NCBI GenBank assembly: GCA_019747165.1
Contig: JAIERC010000111.1
Span: 1-9,344 of the forward strand
Source: Sphingomonas sp.
GTDB lineage: Bacteria; Pseudomonadota; Alphaproteobacteria; Sphingomonadales; Sphingomonadaceae
DNA: 9,344 nt
Reading direction: 5' to 3'
Part shown: positions 6,029-9,344 of the stretch, one piece after another
Layout: each line of letters starts with the position of its first letter
Position numbering within the stretch: position 1 is the stretch's first letter
Notes under the pieces: model-generated
The model's input: only the letters and a program-made list of their open reading frames with translations
The model's database searches: none
What the model was told of the DNA's origin: nothing
Position numbers and translations under genes: made by a program

Positions 6029-6760
6029 ATGGATTTCTTCAAAACAGCAATTCCTATATTTGGCCGACCGGAAACATATTCCGAGATGCTTATGAAACTC
6101 GCTGGCTTCGTGTTTTGGGAGTGCGTACTAGGTTTTTCATTTCTTATGAAAAGTCAGCAATTTTCCACATTAATCCAAACATCACCTTTTGCATTGATAC
6201 CTAAAGACGCGATCCCGGATGGCATAAAATTCATAAACCCACCAGTAATTATTATGTCCCTAATAATCTCATTTCTGTTTTATTTCTTACAATTACATAA
6301 TCTCATCCAAAAGCCATTTCGCATTCGACAGACATTTGATAAAAATCACATTTTTCTCCCTCTGGCTAAATTAGTAGGCAAAAGCCCTCAACCGGATAAG
6401 ATAAAGCGTTTTGAAGCGAAGCGTGATACGACGATGCAAGAGGTGTTCTATAAATATGCCTCGAGTACTAAGTCGGATACAGTCGTAGACAAACACGATA
6501 TTGTTCAAGCCCTTTGGCTTTGGAGCATGTTTTGGGCGCTAGAAGAGGGTGTTTTAGTATCTATCGCATTTACGATAACATTTTTTACTTTAAGACTTTA
6601 TAGTTATGGCTATTCTGCTGTCGGGATAGCTACGATTTGTTTGGTTCTTATGCCCGCCCTTTGGCCCCGATTGTCGCGAGCGGCTCGATCGCAGATTGAA
6701 CAGATCGCCTCCGATGCTGCCGCTAAGAAGGCGGTCCGAAAGGCTATCGATGCGCTATAG
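6029..6760 (+). CDS. Four-helix membrane protein, unknown family, AT-rich
   Basis: A 243-residue protein I cannot assign to a named family. Four hydrophobic segments are visible at about 22-40, 72-89, 161-188 and 195-213. The loop between the second and third (91-160) is long and basic (FRIRQTFDKNHIFLPLAKLV, then KIKRFEAKRD), and the C-terminal tail (RAARSQIEQIASDAAAKKAV) is a charged, probably helical stretch. By the positive-inside rule both ends and the central loop should face the cytoplasm. There is no signal peptide, enzyme motif or transporter signature that I can see. Base composition is far from the neighbours: bases 6241-6300 hold only 14 G/C in 60. GAGGT (6012-6016) is 12 bases before ATG 6029, rather long. 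The gene overlaps the methyltransferase-like gene by 11 bases, so the two are a unit. A membrane effector paired with a modifying enzyme is one possibility, inferred only from context. Confidence 0.82.
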   Translation: MDFFKTAIPIFGRPETYSEMLMKLAGFVFWECVLGFSFLMKSQQFSTLIQTSPFALIPKDAIPDGIKFINPPVIIMSLIISFLFYFLQLHNLIQKPFRIRQTFDKNHIFLPLAKLVGKSPQPDKIKRFEAKRDTTMQEVFYKYASSTKSDTVVDKHDIVQALWLWSMFWALEEGVLVSIAFTITFFTLRLYSYGYSAVGIATICLVLMPALWPRLSRAARSQIEQIASDAAAKKAVRKAIDAL

Positions 6761-7406
6761 GGTAACGTCGTGCGCAATTATTCGATCAGAAAACGCGGCC
6801 AAACCGCATTCTCAGATGTCGAAATTCGCTACAAATCTACTGCAACAACTCCCCCATGTTGACCGAACTCTGAACTATGGTTCCGGTAAGTTACGGTACT
6901 TAGATCAGATTGAGGCTAAAACTAATGAGCTGTTCTTGGTTGATTCTGTGGTTCAAAACACACGAACGCAGAAAATATTGGGTAAAAAGCAATCTGTTAT
7001 AGATTTTTCGGCGGGCAAAAACTCACTGCACGTTTTGAGTACAAAGGACATTATCAGATTACACAATCACTTTGATAGGGTGGTTCTTTTTAATGTTTTA
7101 CAAGTAGTTCCGATATTTACGATCCGCCAGCAAATTCTGTTAAGGTCGTTTAAATGTTTGAAACCGCAAGGTCAGCTCATAGCGTCCGTGCAGTATAGGA
7201 ACTCCGATTTCACCCGTATGTCAAAGATGAACAATGCCCGTAGTTTTAAGGATGGCATCCTTATTGACCACATCCGAGGTACGTCATTCTATGGCCTCAT
7301 AAAACCCCTTGCGTTTCAGACCCTAATTCGTGACGCTGGCTTCGACATTGATCGAACAAAGCTGTATGACGGAAGCTGTTACGTCTGGGCGACGAAGCCA
7401 GGCTAA
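6750..7406 (+). CDS. SAM-dependent methyltransferase-fold protein, AT-rich
   Basis: A 218-residue protein with the class I methyltransferase fold. Motif I is L41-N-Y-G-S-G-K (the usual L-D-x-G-x-G). The acidic end of the second strand is D65 in LFLVDS. FDRVVLFNVLQVVP (108-121) corresponds to the motif IV region and CLKPQGQLIASVQYRNSDF (136-154) to the Lys/Pro-Gly strand region. The C-terminal part has DHIRGTSFYGLI and GFDIDRTKLYDG. The motif I acidic residue being Asn and the central Gly-x-Gly intact leaves SAM binding likely but unproven. The substrate is unknown; no DNA-methyltransferase N/DPPY motif is seen. I choose ATG 6750 because AAAGG (6739-6743) lies 6 bases upstream and it overlaps the preceding gene. 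ATG 6816 (MSKFATNLL) is the alternative, without a Shine-Dalgarno. Low GC and shared low-GC boundary with the membrane protein suggest joint horizontal arrival. Confidence 0.82.
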   Translation: MRYRVTSCAIIRSENAAKPHSQMSKFATNLLQQLPHVDRTLNYGSGKLRYLDQIEAKTNELFLVDSVVQNTRTQKILGKKQSVIDFSAGKNSLHVLSTKDIIRLHNHFDRVVLFNVLQVVPIFTIRQQILLRSFKCLKPQGQLIASVQYRNSDFTRMSKMNNARSFKDGILIDHIRGTSFYGLIKPLAFQTLIRDAGFDIDRTKLYDGSCYVWATKPG

Positions 7407-7439
7407 GCGCTATCGCGCGGTAATATTTTCCTCTTCTTT

Positions 7440-7609
7440 CTAATCCTGCTCCCGCCCACCAGCGCCGACATAAAGCTCGCGTCCTGACGCGTTGTACAGT
7501 GCGGCCATCTCCTCCATCCCCTTGATCGCCGCCGCCTTGCTCGCGGCTGCTGTTTCCGCGCCCGTTGGGCCGGTGGCGATGAAGCCTTCGACGCCCTCGT
7601 TCTGCTTGG
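7440..7609 (-). pseudogene. thiC: Remnant of a second thiC 3' end
   Basis: Reading leftward, this encodes KQNEGVEGFIATGPTGAETA and continues through AAASKAAAIKGMEEMAALYN to ELYVGAGGREQD and TAG (7442-7440). The same protein sequence up to GMEEMA ends the true thiC gene. At DNA level, 7502-7608 matches 8768-8874 in the same orientation, 1266 bp apart, with 7 mismatches in 107 positions by hand count, mostly synonymous. Similarity stops abruptly at 7608, before the CSMCGPKFC cluster motif, so only about 50 residues survive and no ThiC activity is possible. The extreme C-terminus differs from the intact copy (ELYVGAGGREQD against DLYMPAGG). This argues for a thiC end from another lineage, or the original end displaced by insertion, rather than a recent tandem copy. 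An open frame continues to 7739 but is not thiC-like. Confidence 0.85.
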
Positions 7610-7644
7610 CTACGCTTGGGCCGATGGTCTTGCGATGCAGAGTC

Positions 7645-7687
7645 TTGACCATAGGGCGGGGATGGATTCTAGTCGGTCGGACTAGAA
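7645..7687 (+). promoter_or_regulatory. Promoter with overlapping perfect palindrome (operator)
   Basis: TTGACC (7645-7650, 5 of 6 to -35) and TCTAGT (7668-7673, 4 of 6 to -10) are 17 bases apart. TTCTAGTC (7667-7674) and GACTAGAA (7680-7687) form a perfect 8-bp inverted repeat around GGTCG, covering the -10 and the expected start site. A bound dimer would block RNA polymerase, so repression of the two genes that follow is a natural reading. The cognate regulator is not recognisable in the window. Confidence 0.6.
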
Positions 7688-7704
7688 CAGCGGACGGCCT
7701 TCCC

Positions 7705-7956
7705 ATGACCCAGCAACAACGCCATGAGGTTGACCGCAACTATCACGCGTTCACGCGCGCGCTGAGCACCATCGTCCAGCAGCACCGCGATCAATTCGTC
7801 CTGATGCATGATGGCGCGATCATCGCTTATTTCGACAAGCCGGGTGACGCCTATCGCGAGGGGCTTTCGCGCTACGCCGATGCGATGTTTTCGATCCAGG
7901 AAGTGACCGACGAACCCATCGACCTTGGCTTCTGGTCACATGCGGCGCACAATTGA
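7705..7956 (+). CDS. Small conserved-looking protein preceding the retropepsin gene
   Basis: An 83-residue soluble protein that I cannot assign to a named family. It starts MTQQQRHEVDRNYHAFTRAL and contains HRDQFVLMHDGAIIAYFD (27-44), then DAYREGLSRYADAMFSIQEV and PIDLGFWSHAAHN. It has no signal peptide, membrane segment or helix-turn-helix. The alternation of short strands and helices and the dense conserved-type residues (FSIQEVT, DLGF-SH) look like a real folded domain; I have the impression of similar short proteins next to aspartyl-protease-like genes in other Proteobacteria, but cannot check. I use ATG 7705, which lies just after the palindromic promoter with GGACGG (7692-7697) 7 bases upstream; the frame is open further left but there it runs antisense through the thiC remnant. 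It overlaps the protease gene by 17 bases, so the two are probably translated together. Confidence 0.75.
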   Translation: MTQQQRHEVDRNYHAFTRALSTIVQQHRDQFVLMHDGAIIAYFDKPGDAYREGLSRYADAMFSIQEVTDEPIDLGFWSHAAHN

Positions 7957-8365
7957 GTGGCGGCACGACGGTAGTCGCCTCGTAATCCCGGTCACGGTCT
8001 ATCCGCCGCTTACAGGCACGACGCTCGCCGGTATCGAGGGCAAGGCGTTGATCGATACGGGGTCGACGACCACGGGCCTGACCGGGCGGTTGGCCGAAAG
8101 CCTTGGGCTGCGCAGCATCGGCAAACGGCTTGTCGCGACCGTGGGCGGTGAAAAGCATATCGATCGCTATATCTTCCGCGTTGGCCTCGATGGCCGTCAC
8201 CCCGACGACGAGGTCCCGACTTTTCCCTATATCTTCGAAGATGTTATCGGGTTCGAACTGCTCGATAGTTTCAGCTTCGATGTCCTGATCGGCATGGATA
8301 TCATCCGGCAATGCGAACTGCTGATCACGCCCGGCAATCACTGTCGGCTCAGCTTCGGCACGTAA
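7940..8365 (+). CDS. Retropepsin-like aspartic protease domain protein
   Basis: A 141-residue single-domain protein resembling retroviral-type aspartic proteases, which act as dimers with one Asp from each chain. The active-site motif is ALIDTGSTTTGL, with Asp39-Thr40-Gly41. The supporting hydrophobic-hydrophobic-Gly element is FDVLIGMDII (113-122), where V115-L-I-G118 fits the psi loop. LITPGNHCRLSF follows as the last strand pair. There is no signal peptide or membrane anchor, so it should be cytoplasmic. I use ATG 7940; TTG 7925 is in frame five codons earlier. The start lies inside the preceding gene (overlap 7940-7956) with no clear Shine-Dalgarno, suggesting translational coupling. The stop is 4 bases from the convergent DUF2834 stop. 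The substrate is unknown; the 83-residue partner could be substrate, adaptor or inhibitor, which is inference. Catalytic residues look intact. Confidence 0.85.
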   Translation: MRRTIEWRHDGSRLVIPVTVYPPLTGTTLAGIEGKALIDTGSTTTGLTGRLAESLGLRSIGKRLVATVGGEKHIDRYIFRVGLDGRHPDDEVPTFPYIFEDVIGFELLDSFSFDVLIGMDIIRQCELLITPGNHCRLSFGT

Positions 8366-8369
8366 GCGA

Positions 8370-8717
8370 TCAGGGTCGTGGCCTTGGTTCGGCGCGCCCC
8401 ACCATCCACCGCACCCGCATCAGCAAATACAGCGCAAACCCCACCGCCACGCCCGGCACCATGCCCAGCACGATGCAAACCCAGCCATGCCGGATGCCGT
8501 AGCTATGCCGCTCGTACAAAATCCACGCCGACAGGATTACCCAGCAGGCGAGCGTGTCGGCAGAATAGCCGCTGGCGTAGGGGTTGACGAAGCCCGCCGC
8601 GAAGGCGCCGATCACGTCGGGATGGGCGATCAGCGGGGGCGTTACGATCCAGGCGAACACCGCCAGAAAGGCGAGTGCGGCGGCGATGATCACCGCCTTG
8701 AACACCCCCGCCGCCAT
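8370..8717 (-). CDS. DUF2834-type small membrane protein
   Basis: A 115-residue inner-membrane protein with three hydrophobic segments at about 7-27, 53-69 and 78-99. The pattern FVNPYASGYSADTLACWVIL followed by WILYERHSYGIRHGW and a glycine-containing last helix ending YLLMR fits the DUF2834 family, whose function is unknown. ATG 8717 starts 3 bases after the thiC stop, with a GGGGG Shine-Dalgarno formed inside the last thiC codons, so it is likely co-transcribed and coupled with thiC. That arrangement, together with the thiC remnant further left, suggests it arrived with the present thiC 3' end. A role in thiamine metabolism is not supported by its sequence. Confidence 0.8.
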   Translation of the reverse strand: MAAGVFKAVIIAAALAFLAVFAWIVTPPLIAHPDVIGAFAAGFVNPYASGYSADTLACWVILSAWILYERHSYGIRHGWVCIVLGMVPGVAVGFALYLLMRVRWMVGRAEPRPRP

Positions 8718-8720
8718 TGG

Positions 8721-9344
<624 letters not shown>

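Noticed and set aside
7407..7440. Possible terminator GCGC-TATC-GCGC followed by a T/C-rich stretch after the methyltransferase-like gene
   Set aside because: The stem is only 4 bp and the following sequence is not a real T-tract, so it is too weak to call.
7610..7739. N-terminal extension of the thiC remnant frame to give a 99-residue protein
   Set aside because: Similarity to ThiC stops at 7608 and the extension runs antisense through the promoter and start of the small-protein gene; it is not a functional gene.

Overview
The window reads as chromosomal DNA of a GC-rich alphaproteobacterium, most likely a sphingomonad. This rests on overall base composition, on the ThiC C-terminal style (an Ala/Gly/Lys-rich tail after the cluster motif), and on familiar sphingomonad-type neighbours (DUF3833 lipoprotein, YefM/YoeB, DUF2834). 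The genus assignment is inference; no rRNA or other marker gene is present.

Left part (1-1564, + strand): the 3' end of a cold-shock protein gene with a strong terminator, a GNAT acetyltransferase, and an Asp/Glu-racemase-fold protein that lacks both expected catalytic cysteines. Converging on these from the right (1643-3800, - strand) is a probable two-gene operon of a DUF3833-type lipoprotein followed by an ATP-dependent DNA ligase of the bacterial damage-response type. None of that ligase's usual helicase or nuclease partners is visible.

Middle part: a second minus-strand pair (5316-4026) encodes an exported DUF1444-like protein and a VOC-fold protein, with an intercistronic hairpin between them. 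Divergent from it is a complete YefM/YoeB toxin-antitoxin module (5424-5941) with a perfect inverted-repeat operator just upstream.

Right part (5942-9344) looks like an accretion site downstream of thiC. First comes a strikingly AT-rich two-gene cassette (6029-7406): a four-helix membrane protein overlapping a SAM-methyltransferase-fold protein, neither matched to a named system. Then comes a broken second copy of the thiC 3' end (7440-7609), in direct orientation 1266 bp from the real one. Between the two thiC ends sit a promoter overlapping a perfect palindrome, a two-gene unit (an 83-aa conserved-looking small protein overlapping a retropepsin-like aspartic protease), and a DUF2834 membrane protein that directly follows thiC. 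The thiC gene itself runs off the right edge.

The best candidates for undescribed biology are the AT-rich membrane protein/methyltransferase pair and the operator-controlled small protein/retropepsin pair. Both have overlapping genes, and both lie in or beside the region marked as mobile by the thiC remnant.
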